From: Gordionus sp. m RMFG-2023
Taxonomy: Eukaryota > Nematomorpha > Gordioida > Chordodea > Parachordodidae
Length of the DNA: 64,000 nucleotides
Assembly: GCF_954871325.1 (NCBI RefSeq)
Contig: NC_088778.1
Span: 9,829,743-9,893,742, forward strand
Reading direction: 5' to 3'
Part shown: positions 11,830 through 23,612 of the stretch, piece after piece
Layout of the letters: every line of letters starts with the position of its first letter
Numbering within the stretch: the first letter of the stretch is position 1
Made by a program: the position numbers and the translations under genes
Notes under the pieces: model-generated
Databases searched by the model: none
Told to the model about the DNA's origin: nothing
What the model saw: only the letters and a program-made list of their open reading frames with translations

Positions 11830-12480
11830 AAAATATTATGATTTGACCGAATGTCGAGCTCAAAACCGACCACTTACTAAAAAATCGATCGACCAAATTT
11901 GGATTTAATATTATTTGGAAAATGATTATTTTGGGTTTATTTATCTTTAAATACGTGTAAAACAATTATCCCAAAATATATTTTTAAAATATCGTGATTT
12001 GACTCATAACCGATTTGAAACCAAAATACTGCATTGCTGGCGTTATCCATGCAAATTCTTCATTTTTGGTTTATACGTGAATAACGTGTTAATCATTATT
12101 CTAAAATATTTTTAAAAAATATTATGATTTGATCAAATGGCGAGCTCAAAACCGACCACTTACTAAATATTCGATCGACCAAATTTGGTTATAATATTAT
12201 TTGGAAAATGATCATTTTTGGTTTATTTATCTATAAATACGCGTAAAACATTATCCCAAAATATTTTATTAAAATATCGTGATTTGACCGATAACCGATT
12301 TGAAACCGAAATACTGTATTGCTGGCGTAATCCATGGAAAATTCTTCATTTTTGGTTTATACGTGAACAATAACGTGTTAATCATTATCCTAAAATATTT
12401 TTTAAAAATATTATGTGACCAAATGGCGAGCTCAAAACCGACCACTTACTAAATATTCGATCAAATTTGATAATAATATT
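11830..12480. repeat. ~290-bp satellite units, left arm
   Basis: Units near 11860, 12148 and 12426 share CGAGCTCAAAACCGACCACT and CCAAATTTGG. They are inverted relative to the right-arm array. Confidence 0.8.
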
Positions 12481-13299
12481 AATTGAAAAGTCTTTGGCAC
12501 TAATACATTATATAGCAATCATAAATTGATATAGTACACATATTTTTGTAAATAAAACACCAATATTGGGGGTAATAGTCTGCCAAACCCAAATAATTAA
12601 TTTTCTAAGCGCCGATAAGCCCCTATATATGATCGATAGATCTATTTGCTAAGCATTGTAAATTCGATAGACTTCCCTTGTCTTAGGGTCGGAAACTTAT
12701 TAAGGATACCCTCCTCGGGTGAGCAGAAATAAAGTCCTATGCATATAAATGCCAACACAGGGTTTAAAATTACTTTTTATCAAACTTGAATTAATAACCT
12801 TTTTAACTCACCAGGGATGCCCTTAAAAATTTCCGACCATTTTGCATTAAGCCATGATTTATATACAATGTAAACTCCGCCATATTTTAGTTTACCAAAT
12901 TGTAACCAATTGTATTATATTGATAATTGTTTATATCAAGTTTAAATAAAGACAATTAGAAGGGCCTAGCACCGCCTCAGCTTACCAAATTAAATATGGC
13001 AGGAAATCAGACATTTTAAAAACAATATGATTTATAATTATATAGTAATTTTATATTTTAACGGCTAATATTTGAAATTATTATATTTGTTTATTATTTT
13101 TTTACGTACTTTCACTTTTAATTTATTTTAGCCTTAGGAAAATGCCAAAATATAAATTTTTAAAAATTTTTAGAATTCTAAATTTTCATGAAATTGAAAA
13201 ATACCAAACATTCAGGAAATCTCGATGGAGGTGGAGGGAGAAATAATTTTTTGTAATAGAAATCATTTTTTTGGAACATTAAAAATTTATTATAATTAA

Positions 13300-14460
13300 G
13301 AGTATTTATTAAGTGGTGGGGTTTGAGCTTGGCATTCGGCTAAATCATAATATTTTCAAAATATTTTGCAGGTTAATGTTTTACACGTATTTATAGATAT
13401 ATAACCAAAAATGAACATTTTCCAATTAATATTACTACCAAATTTGGTCAATCGAATATTTAGTAAGTGGTCGGTTTTGAGCTCGGCATTCGGTCAAATC
13501 ATAATATTTTCAAAATATTCTTTAGGATAATACTTGAAAAATTATTGTATATGTGCTAAGTACAAAAGTAGAGAATTTTCCATGGATAACGCCAGCAATG
13601 CGTATTTAATCATTGACCCGGTTTCAAATCGGTTATCTGCCAAATCACGATATTTTAAAAATATTTTTTGGGATAATGTTTTACACGTATTTATAGATAA
13701 ATGAACATGAACATTTTCCAAATAATATTACTACCAAATTTGGTCGATCTAATATTTAGTAAGTAATCGGTTTTGAGTCGCTATTCGGTCAAATCATAAT
13801 ATTTTCAAAAAATTATTTAGGATAATGCTTAACACGTTGTTGTTCACGTATAAACCTAAAATGAAGAATTTTCCATGGATAACCCCAGCAATGCAGTATT
13901 TAGTCATTGGCCTGGTTTCAAATCGGTTATCTGTCGAATCACGATATTTTTAAAATATTTTCCTGGATAATGATTTACACGTATTTATAGATAAATAAAC
14001 CCAAAATAATCATTTTCCAAATAATATTAATACCAAATTTTGTCGATCGAAATTTAGTAAGGGGTCGGTTATGAGCTCGCCATTTTGTCAAATCATAATA
14101 TTTTTAAAAAATATTTTAGGATAATGATTAACACGTTATTGTTCACGTATAAACCAAAAATGAAGAATTTTCCATGGATAACGCCAGCAATGCAGTATTT
14201 CGGTTTCAAATCGGTTATCGGTCAAATCACAATAATTTAAAAATATATTTTGGGATAATGTTTTACACGTATGTTTAGATAAATAAACCAAAAAGGAATT
14301 ATTTTAATAATATTACTACCAAATTTGGTCGATCGAATATTTAGTAAGTGGTCGGTTTTGAGCTCGGCATTCGGTCAAATCATAATATTTTCAAAATATT
14401 TTTTAGGATAATGTTTAACACCTAAATATACACGTATAAACCCAAAATGAAGAGATTTTG
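13300..14460. repeat. ~290-bp satellite units, right arm
   Basis: Units near 13437, 13735, 14035 and 14325 carry AGTAAGTGGTCGGTTTTGAG, the inverse of the left-arm units. Confidence 0.8.
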
Positions 14461-15149
14461 ATAATAACGCCAGCAATATGTTCCTTACAAATTTTCTACT
14501 AAAAGAAACCTATATTTTTTAAAATTTTTTAAGGTTTTTCACATGGATTTACACCCAAATATAAAAAAAGCGCTATCCAATAATTTTTCTGGTTACCTAA
14601 GAATATATTTTCATATATATGCATTTAACGCCCTCTTATGGATATATATTTGTTAAATTTTGCAATTGAAAAATAAAATTTAAGTTGTAATAAGCTAGTA
14701 AATATATTTTTTTTCCAATAATATTACGTAAAAATATTATAAATTATTTGATATTTAATCTCAATTTTTTAAGGAATAAAAAATTGATTTATGTACATTA
14801 AAAAAAATGTTTATGAAAATAATTTAAAAAAAAATATTATATAAACAAATTTTGATTGATTATGATTGATTTTATTTAGCAATGCATTTTAGCATAGCAG
14901 TTTAGCAATGCAGTATTTAGTCATACCGCTATAAAAATATGTAAATATATAAAATTAATAAATAAAAATATATATTAATAGTATCGAAGGCTCTAAAAAG
15001 AGCTTCTACTGCTTGTATTGTGCTTTAATTTTTTTTATTTAATTTATTATTTAATTTTATCAATAGTTTTATAATTATATTTTACTTTTATTAAGATAAA
15101 TAAATCAAAATTACTCACTTTATAAAAAATTATATTTGATATATTATAT

Positions 15150-15565
15150 TAGTTATCTGCATCGGGCCTAATTTTTCAAGCCCAGCCCGACCCGAGATTT
15201 TTTTAAAAAAGTTTTGCCGGCCCTAACCCGAAATTTTTTTGAAAAAAATTTACCGGCCCTGCCCGAATTTATTTAAATATAAAAATTAATTTTTATGATT
15301 ACTCAAAATAAAAAACATATGTTATATGTCGTTTAGTTTCAATAAATAAAATAAAATATTTTTATTTTACATAAAAAATTCAATATAAAATTGAGAAATT
15401 TAGATATATTTAAAAAAAATTCCAAGGTCCAACCCGACCCTGCCCGAATTTTTTTAAAAAAATATTAGGCCCGGCCCGAACCCGATTTTTAAATAGAATT
15501 AGGCCCAAGTCCTGCCTGGCCCGAACGGGCCTGGTACGGGCCGGTCTCAACTTTGCAGATCTCTA
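15150..15565. mobile_element. hAT MITE with perfect 8-bp target duplication
   Basis: Ends are TAGTTATCTGCATCGGGCC on the left and, inverted, TAGAGATCTGCAAAGTTGAG on the right. The interior repeats GGCCCGACCCGA-type motifs. TATTATAT occurs directly on both sides (15142-15149 and 15566-15573), the 8-bp duplication typical of hAT elements. It is non-coding. Confidence 0.85.
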
Positions 15566-15907
15566 TATTATATTATTTAGTAATTGATAACTCACTAAAT
15601 CATGGGGAAATTTTTAATATTATTTTTTTTAATATTTTTTTTAAGATCTTCTGGATTTTGGTATAAATTTTTTGATGTAATAATAATTAAAAATTTAATT
15701 ACTCAAAAGTTTTAATAATTTTGCATACCTTTTTGGTTCAATTGGCGTAATTTTTAGGTTATTTTTTTTTATTAAAAAATAATAAATAAACGATCGTCTG
15801 AATTTTGGTAGAAATTTTTTAATGGAAGCGGTAAATTAAATAGATATATCTTAAAATTAAATACCAAGTTATAACAATCTAAATGAAAATGGATATGATC
15901 ATTACCT

Positions 15908-16087
15908 GTCAATCATAGCAAAAACTTTATAGACCCTAATGATATATCAACGCACACTCAACTTATTGAGCGTTTATGGAGGGATCTTAAGGCAAGCATC
16001 CCCAGAAATGGAAGAAAATCTTCCTCTCATTTATATATATGTGAATATTCCTATTTTCATAATATTAAAAATATGTCTTATAAATAA
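15908..16087 (+). pseudogene. ISXO2/Merlin-type transposase C-terminal fragment
   Basis: The frame reads VNHSKNFIDP, then THTQLIERLWRDLKASIPR, the well-known end of the DDE domain in this family (HTQ-x-IE-x-LW, with the catalytic Glu in IE). A matching upstream piece (YNNLNENGYDHY) lies just before it in another frame, so the gene is frameshifted, and everything further upstream is lost. Confidence 0.7.
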
Positions 16088-16261
16088 ATTAATTAAATTT
16101 TTAAATGATATAAATTTATATAGTTGTTTTTCCTTAAAAATATAGCTATATTATCATTGCATATATATATTGTTTATTCAAATAAATTGATTAATTATCT
16201 AGTATTTGATTTAATAGTAAATTGTATGAATTATGAAAATTTTCTCAAATAAATTAGGTTA

Positions 16262-16644
16262 ATGATGCTTACTACCTTAAGGTACTACCTATCAAATTTG
16301 AATTTTGTTTTTTCATTTGGATAGGCACTACCAAATATATTTATAATATATATTTCAAAAATCGCGATTTTTAGAAAGCCTCTATGGCCTAGTAGGCAAG
16401 AGCTTTACTGATCCCATGGCCACGGGTTCGAATCCCGGGAATGGTCATGTTTTTTTTCTCTTAATTTAACATGGTGGTTCTATCCTTGGGGGATGATATA
16501 TAGGAGGCCGGACTCGACCACGTTATTCCGTTATAATATATTAAATAATAAGGATCTTATTACATTTTAATAAATTTTGGGTATTTAGGAAATTCGGTTG
16601 TTATTTAGAATATTTCCATACATTTACTTGGTAGTAAGCATCAT
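16262..16644. mobile_element. Small inverted-repeat element carrying a tRNA-like segment
   Basis: The ends are inverted ATGATGCTTACTACC. The middle holds a tRNA-like segment with both pol III promoter boxes. It may be a SINE caught in a MITE or a chimeric MITE. No target duplication was resolved. Confidence 0.6.
16376..16445 (+). promoter_or_regulatory. tRNA-like pol III promoter (boxes A and B), probably SINE head
   Basis: TGGCCTAGTAGG at 16385-16396 fits box A (TRGYNNARNNGG), and GGTTCGAATCC at 16425-16435 fits box B exactly. The spacing is right for pol III. The anticodon arm is too short and the acceptor ends do not pair well, so this is not a working tRNA gene but a tRNA-derived SINE head or relic. 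The sequence after it continues to about 16560. Confidence 0.65.
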
Positions 16645-17189
16645 CCCAAAAAAATATCCAAACGATCTTATATTTATTATTTTTTATAAAATAAATAAAT
16701 AAAAAATATATATTAAAAAAAAATAAATAAAAAAAAATATTAAAAAAAATAAATAAAAAAAAATAATAAAAAAAATAAATAAAAAAAAATAATATTAAAA
16801 ATTTCCCCGTGATTCAGTGAGTTACCACCTAGTAATTTTATGGATCTATTATTATTATAATAATTATAATACATTTCACTTTTGTCTTAAGACTTATCTT
16901 TGGCTTATATTCAATTTATTAAAAAACATTTTTGGTTCACTTTTTTTATATATAAATGTTTTTTAATTTCAATAAATAGTTTTATAAAAATATCACTTGA
17001 TACATAGTTTCTATCAAAATATTATCTAAGACATATGCTTACATTTTTGGGGGTCAGGGAGTGGGGGGAGGACTAAGGGGGGTATTTTTTAATAGCTTAA
17101 AATGATATTCACAAAAAGTGATAAATTTATGAAGGGGGGGGGATTTCCCTTGCCCCCCTTGGCTACGCCTATGATATAGATATAACATT

Positions 17190-17541
17190 TTTTTTAAAAT
17201 AATCTTATTCTTTAAAAAATTATTTATATTTTCTATAAAATCATTCTATATAAAATCAGTCTCTGTAAAATCAGTTTTAAAATCAGTTTTAAAATCAGTC
17301 TCTGTAAAATCATTCTTTTCTTAAAAAATCATTCTCTGTAAAATCGTTCTTTATAAAATTATTCTCTATAAACGACATTCTCTAGAATTTCATTATCTAT
17401 AAACGTCATTCTTTATATAAAATATTTTCTATAAACGACATTCTCTGTAATTGTTTTTATATAAGTGCATTCTCTATTTTTGTTTTCTCTATAAAAGTTT
17501 CTCTGTAAAATACATTTTCTAATGGTTTCTCTGTAATGACG
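17190..17541. repeat. Right inverted end of the MULE-like element
   Basis: Degenerate units of CTCTGTAAAATCATTCT, the inverse of the array at 8490-8850. Confidence 0.8.
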
Positions 17542-17925
17542 TGAAACCTTATATTTTTATTGTTCTGACTCTAAGACGATTATTTCATATTTTAATATGT
17601 TCAATTGATTTTAAAGTTTTATATTTTTACATTTCTGATGCGATATTTTGTTATATAAAAAAACATATAATTTATTTTTTACACATTATTTTTGATTTAT
17701 ATTAACAAGAAAAAGAAAATTACTATTTTTAAAAGATTATTATCAAGATTTTAAATTGAAATTCACTTCAACATTATCAAATTGCAATTCACTAATACAT
17801 AATAAAACTACAATTTCTGTTAATCCCTACATTAATAATAAAAATATATTGCCTGTTGTGACCATGCCGTAAATTTATATATATTTTAGGATCCTTTATG
17901 AACCCATTAACAAAAATTAAGTTAC

Positions 17926-18570
17926 TAGCTGATAGCCCATCAAGAATGTCAGGGAATCAGAATTTTCTCCTTTATTATGGATGAATAATAAATTTTACCT
18001 TTATTTGATGATAGATGAATCAGAAATTTCCTTATTTTATGAGATGTGATTTAGAAACTTATATTTATTTAGATAAGTGGTTATTCTATAATTTTCCATT
18101 ATTTTTTATAAAATATGTTTATGATGTATATATTTAGTCATTTTAATTTATATGCACAATGAAAAATCTTTCCAAATTTTTATTCATTTGTATTTCTAAT
18201 TTATAATTTAAAAAATATATTGATACTTTGTGGGGCAAAGTTAAATCGAAAATAAGTTATGCAAAAATCTATCAAGAATATATTTTTTAGATCATAAATT
18301 ACAAATGCAAATGATTAAAAAGTTTGTTTAAGAGATTTTTTATTGTGAACATAAATTAAAATTACTAATTATATACTTCATAAACATATTTTATAAAAAA
18401 TAATGTAAATTTTTGAATAACCTCTCATCTAAAAAAATATTTTCTAAATCACAACTGATAGGAAAATTTCTGATTCATCCAATTAAATAAAGGTAAAATT
18501 TATTATTTATCTTTCATTGAATAAAGGATAAAATTCTGATTCCCCATCATTCTTGACGGGCTATCAGCTA
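17926..18570. mobile_element. Palindromic MITE with TA flanks
   Basis: Two arms of about 310 bases pair along nearly the whole element with a centre near 18245. The ends are TAGCTGATAGCCC and its inverse. If the outer TA on each side is the target duplication, a Tc1/mariner-type origin is likely. There is no coding capacity. Confidence 0.75.
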
Positions 18571-18834
18571 TTATAATTAAATAAATGCTTTAAAATATTT
18601 AATCTTTTTTTAATGACTAAATGAATTTTATTTTTTTAAATCTTCAATGCACAGTTATAAAAATAAAACAAAATCATGATGAAAATACTATTTAAAAGAA
18701 TATTAAAATTATAATTAACATATTATATCTATTCTATATAAAAATATAAAATAAAAAAGAGAAATTAAAGAAAAATAAATAAATAATATATTTAGGTTTG
18801 GTCGGCGGAGCGTAATGACCCATGTATAGATATA

Positions 18835-20420
18835 CAGTTAGATCTACAAATTTCGACTGATATTCTTTGTCATAGGTAGAAGCCTTCTTTTGGATCACCT
18901 GTGATTAAACGTAACATTTGCCCTATTGTTTTGAATATATTTATGGCTTGGGGTCATAAAGATCCACAGGTGTCTGAGACTACCGGAACAAACAAAAGAT
19001 TATTTAGGTGGCTATATATTTTTTTGTATTTTAAGCTTTCGTGATGGAGTTGACAGAAATAGACGTGGCAAAACGATCTAAACATGTATAATAGAGGTTT
19101 ACCTTGGTCCAAGGGACCAGCGTCATTCCATCAGGTCTGGTTTGATTATCAGGGCTGAGGCCAGAGGGTTCCAGCGTGAAAGTGTATTAGTGGATTTCAA
19201 GATTCTTTTGATGTTCGAATTGATGTCATAGTGCCTGGGAAATCTGCCTTTTGAAAATCGATAGTGTAAAGGGTGGTTTCCAAGGCTATCGATCTGAGCT
19301 ACCACATAAGACACATGATGTCAGCATTACGATTTCACAGCATAAAAGAAGACCTATAGCTATTCTAAGTTCTTCGCTGGTAAGTAAGAAGCCTAAATTA
19401 GAACTAGGTATATATTTGTAACCAAGGTGGCATATGGCTGAGGCTGAAATTATTTGATTTGGCAAAAAGTCGTATTGTTGTCATTCTGTATACTCGGGGT
19501 TGGGTTTAGGTGGAGAAAGAGCGATGGGGATTTTCTTTAAACAGCTTTGAAGTGTAAGTATTTGACGCTATGCTGTATCAATAGTAAATTCAGTCTTTTT
19601 GTCTTATAGAATTTGGATATGAGCAGCTTGGATCATTTTTGTTCTAGAGGTATAATACTGCCGTTTGATATGGATCGATAGTACTCAAGTCTCCAAATTT
19701 GTATCTAAATTTAGTAACTGAGGATAAAAAAGCTGAAATGTTTAAGGATATGGGTATTGGATACCTATACCATCTAGCTTTGGTGTAAAGGCAACGAAAG
19801 ACATGTAAAACTTTAGGAATGAATAAAAAAATTTAAGTAAATAAAAAGCCTGATGAGTAGGTAAATGTTTTAAAATATTTTTCATTCTAATAAATTTGGC
19901 AAGAAATTTATCTCTGAAATTAATATAAGACTTTCACCTCCAATGGGTGAATCTAGGTGAGCTAATTTTTTCCACTACAAAAAAATTTTCAGGCGGGCAG
20001 TCCGATTCAGGGAGGGGGGAGGATAAAATTCCCATTTAGTGGGATTTAGTGACAATCCCGTTATGGGGGCCAAGCGATTTATAAATGTATGAATTATGAT
20101 TTCATTATATGAGATCGCTAGTAGGCCGTCATCGAGGTACGAAACATTTAATTTAAGGTCACAATTTGAATAAATTTCTTTTATGATTAATTGAATTCCC
20201 TGACATATAATGCAGGGCCTAAATGATTTGTTGGATTCTTTGTTTTCAGAGAATAGAGAATCATTAAATTTTAAAAGTGAATTGATTGTAACATGTTACA
20301 ATGTATATTGAATACTATGGGAATGTTTCACAGAAAGAGGGTATTAAATGTTCCCTTCTAAGTGAATTGAAAGCATTTTGTGGATCTATTTTGAGGATGC
20401 ATTAATCATGCGTATTATGG
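18835..20420 (-). pseudogene. Decayed reverse-transcriptase element, C-terminal part
   Basis: Minus-strand frames spell recognisable blocks in order: NAFNSLRREH (about 20357-20385), the RT catalytic box SYLDDGLLAIS (20128-20139 for YLDD), LSLNPTKWEF, SEELRIAIGLLLC, and DSLGNHPLHYRFSKGRFPRH with a following PD motif (about 19123-19310). This C-terminal block is common in RT proteins of cnidarians and molluscs and looks like a PD-(D/E)XK-type nuclease. Many stops and frameshifts separate the blocks. The exact retroelement class is not settled; non-LTR is my preference. Confidence 0.6.
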
Positions 20421-20539
20421 AGTATGACCAGGGTTGCCATGTCTCCCCCCATCAGCGGGAGATTCCTGCAATTTTTTAGTTTACACGCAGACATTTCTCT
20501 CCCGCAAAACTACCGCAATTGGAAATCTCCCGCAAAAAT

Positions 20540-20921
20540 CGGTTCCCGTTCTAAATCGCTAAAACAAAAATCGCTAAAAATTGGGAACATGTCTTATATC
20601 TCCTAGAAAATTTTTAAAGTAAATTTGAAATTAATATTAATAGATACTAGGGGACTAAACACTTGTATTATTGAAAATTTAAAAAAAATCGCTAAAATGG
20701 AAGAAATATCATCCAAAATCCCCGTTTTGGGAATCAAATTGGGAATTTGGATGATATTTCTTCCATTTTAGCGATTTTTTTTAAATTTTCAATTTAAATA
20801 CAAGTGTTTAGTCCCCTAGTATCTATTAATATTAATTTCAAATTTACATTAAAAATTTTCTAGGAGATATAAGCAATGTTCCCAATTTTAAGCGATTTTT
20901 GTTTTCGCGATTTAGAACCTA
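20540..20921. repeat. Hairpin with ~175-bp arms
   Basis: The segment from 20540 to about 20718 is repeated in reverse complement from about 20746 to 20921, with few differences and a loop under 30 bases. Confidence 0.85.
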
Positions 20922-21185
20922 TCCCCAAAAATCAACTGCAATTTTTTAATTTCTCCCGCAATTTTTTTAAAAAGTATTTTAACGTTTTTAATATATATAT
21001 AAATAATAATTTTGAGAGACATTAATTGATTATTTTTATATTTTTAAAATAAATTTTAAATATTTATTCGAAAAACATGTCTAGTTTTTAAATTTATTTC
21101 TATCCTGTTTTATTTTTATACAATAATAAATCAACATCATTTCATTTATATAAGTCAGTACAAGGGAGTATATCAACATCGATTG

Positions 21186-23612
21186 CAATACAAAAATATT
21201 CTCAAAAATAATAAATAATGCAGATGCACATACATTTGCGGAAATTGTATACATCTATCATGTAGTTCAACATTCACAAAGCTATATCATCACAATGTGG
21301 GTCGAATCTTTTTCTCATGATATTTAACGACTTCAATATAAGTGCAAACCTTACTTGTGACAAAACAAAAATGAGCAATATCACAAGTGTTTTAGTACCT
21401 GAATCCTAGAGGTCAATTCTAGATGATTTGAAAGATGGGCATCCATATGCAATTCTAACAGATGCATTTAATAAGGGAAATATTAAAACATTTTCCTCGA
21501 TCCTTCCCTATTTCAACAAGAATAAGAACATTTCAATAAAACTGTTAAAATTTTTTCCTCGGATATTGAAAAATCTAACAATGTAGCTAGCCACATAATG
21601 GTATAGCTGATTCAGGGTTACAATGATTTGCATGTCAGCTTTCTGCGCTGATAATGCCTCTGTAAATTTTGGCAAAAACCAAAGTTACCGAATTGAGGCA
21701 GCACAATAATGAATTAATACCAATTGGCTGTATATGCCATATACTACATAATTCTTGCAAGAAGGCAATGAATATACTATCTGAGGATGTCGAAATAATT
21801 GTGATGAAATACGAATTTAATTTATCAACTAAAAGAGTTAATGAATTAAAAGAGTTGATGAAGTGGTCTGACTTGGAAAGGTGTGAGTTGTTGCGATATA
21901 TACCTATCAGGTGGTTGTCATTAATACCTGCCATCGATAGAGTTTTAAAATTTTACAAACCTTAAAAAAAATACTTCTTAAATAGAGATTTTAAAAGCTA
22001 TCCTAAAATTTTGAAAAATTTTTTCGAGTATAAATGGCAGAAGCATATTTGGAATTCGTTACACATGTAGGAAATCTACTTTATGCAATTAATATTCCTT
22101 TGCAATCAGAATACTCTTTATTAAAAAAGATTCACAAAATCATGCTACAGCTCTGTTCATCTCTACAGTTAAAAATTGATAATAAATTTTATGGCGCTAT
22201 TGCTAAAAATATTATATTAAAATGTTCAAACAATACTCTAATTAATACATTTTTAAATGATGCAGATATTTTTATTAAGACAATTTTAGAATATTTACAA
22301 TCAAAGTTTGATTTTAATAACTCTATTTACAAATGTATAAATATTATGACCTTGGAACAGAAATCATCAATTGATGGTTTTTATAATTTAATAAATATAT
22401 TAAAAATACCGAAAGACATTGATATCTTGTTTGAGGAGATTGTAATTCTCTCTATTTTTTATGATTCGCCAAAATACTTAAAGTTAGATGGTCTAAAGCA
22501 GAGGAGAAATGGGTAGAATTTTTTAATAATAACGATAAATCTCCATGCTTGGAAAAAATATGCGAGTATGTCTTCTCCTTACCTCATTCTGATGCCTCAT
22601 CCGAGCGCATTTTTAGCCTGATGAGAACCACCTGGGAAAAGGAGGGAAATGATTGCTTTAACAACATTAGAGGCCGAGCTAATGGTTAAACAAATATATA
22701 ATATGTCATGCGAGGAATTTTATAAATATCTCAATAACAACGGTAAACATTTAGTTCTATTATTTAAATATAAAATAAAATTAAGTTTCAGCAATGGCGC
22801 TATAAAATTTATTGTCAATTATTTAGTGTAAAGATGAATACATCTTCAGCATAATTTTGTGAATCTTTATTAAGATTCTTCTGATTTCAACTACACATTA
22901 ACAGCATGTAGTAGATTTCTTACATGTGAAATCATTCCTAATCTGCCATTCATTATTGAAAAAAATTTTCAAAATGTTAGGACAGCTTTTATAATCTTTA
23001 TTTAAGAAATATTTTTTAAAGGTTTAAAAAATTTTAAAATTCTATCGATGGCGGGTATTAGGAACATATCGCAACCAACATTGTGCTGACTCATGTCTGT
23101 AAATACACTCTGTTTTTACCAAATTCACTGAGGCATTATCAGATCAGAAAGCTTACATGCAATTTATTGATAATCTCGAATCTGCTATATTTACCAATAT
23201 ATGGTTATCTATGTCTTTAGATTTTTCACTATTTGAGGGGGAAAAATTTAATAATTATATTGAAATGACCTTAATTTTGTTAAATTTCAGAGGATCTAGG
23301 GAGATATTTTAATATTTCCCTTATTAGATACATCTGTTAGAATTGCATATGTATGCCCATCTTTCAAATCGTTAAGAATTGACCTCCTGGATTTAGGTCC
23401 TAAAACATTAATGATAGCCTTGCTCATTTTTGTTCTACAAGTATAGTTTTCATTTATATTAGAGTCGTTAAATATTATGGGGAAAAGTTTCTACTAACAA
23501 TGTGATGATAAGTATCTCTGTGAATGTTGTACTACAAGATAAGTGATTATAATTGCCGCAACTGTAGTTGCATCTGTATTATTTCTTATTTTTGGAGTAC
23601 CTTATTATGTAT
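21186..23612. repeat. Inverted duplication of hAT transposase 5' half
   Basis: About 21186-22010 matches the reverse complement of about 22965-23612. Shared blocks include GATGGGCAT, CATTGTGATGAT and CCATCGATAGA. The arms enclose the transposase C-terminal part. Divergence between arms is clear, so the duplication is old. Confidence 0.75.
21669..22640 (+). pseudogene. hAT transposase remnant
   Basis: The frame 21669-21965 has the central hAT motifs: CHILHNSCKKA, then LLRYIPIRWLSLIPAIDR (usual form RH-x-x-TRWLSL). The frame 22034-22516 covers the alpha-helical middle. About 22556-22625 gives LPHSDASSERIFSLMR, the hATC dimerisation motif. The pieces are in different frames and the N-terminal half is scrambled, so the gene is dead. 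Confidence 0.75.

Larger units (their letters stand above)
11252..14927. mobile_element. Fold-back element with ~0.7-kb inverted ends and mirrored internal satellites
   Basis: The ends are inverted copies beginning GGTATGACTAAAT followed by GCATTGC motifs, and pair over roughly 600-700 bases. Inside each arm a ~290-bp unit containing GAGCTCAAAACCGACCACTT is repeated head to tail, about three units in the left arm and four in the right, with opposite orientation. A ~0.75-kb unique centre (about 12500-13270) has no ORF. No target duplication was resolved. Confidence 0.8.
15586..16829. mobile_element. Merlin-like (ISXO2-type) DNA transposon remnant
   Basis: The ends are inverted copies of TAACTCACTGAATCACGGGG (with a few differences), and TAGTAATT is directly repeated at 15578-15585 and 16830-16837. 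An ISXO2-like transposase fragment lies inside at 15908-16087. Merlin elements make 8-9-bp duplications, which agrees. A smaller element (16262-16644) is inserted near its right side. Confidence 0.7.
10644..17173. mobile_element. Element Y: non-autonomous DNA element with CATAGGCGTAGCC ends
   Basis: The left end reads CATAGGCGTAGCCAGG followed by a G-rich run, and the right end is its inverse (GGCTACGCCTATG). ATATAGA is directly repeated at 10637-10643 and 17174-17180 as a probable target duplication. Its left interior (10828-11035) is homologous in inverse orientation to element Z at 49690-49911. No transposase of its own is seen. It contains the fold-back element, a hAT MITE and the Merlin-like remnant. 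Confidence 0.65.
8490..17541. mobile_element. MULE-like DNA transposon with long inverted ends, heavily invaded
   Basis: The two ends are inverted copies starting CGTCATTACAGAGAAACCATT and running about 350 bases as degenerate ACAGAGAATGATTTTATAG repeats (8490-8850 and 17190-17541). Flanks are TGTAACC and TGAAACC, a possible target duplication with one mismatch. Minus-strand remnants of a Mutator-like transposase lie just inside the left end. Long inverted ends fit MULEs. Element Y (10644-17173) with several nested elements makes up most of its length. Confidence 0.65.

Noticed and set aside
16376-16445. Functional tRNA gene
   Set aside because: Promoter boxes are perfect, but the acceptor stem does not pair and the anticodon arm is too short.
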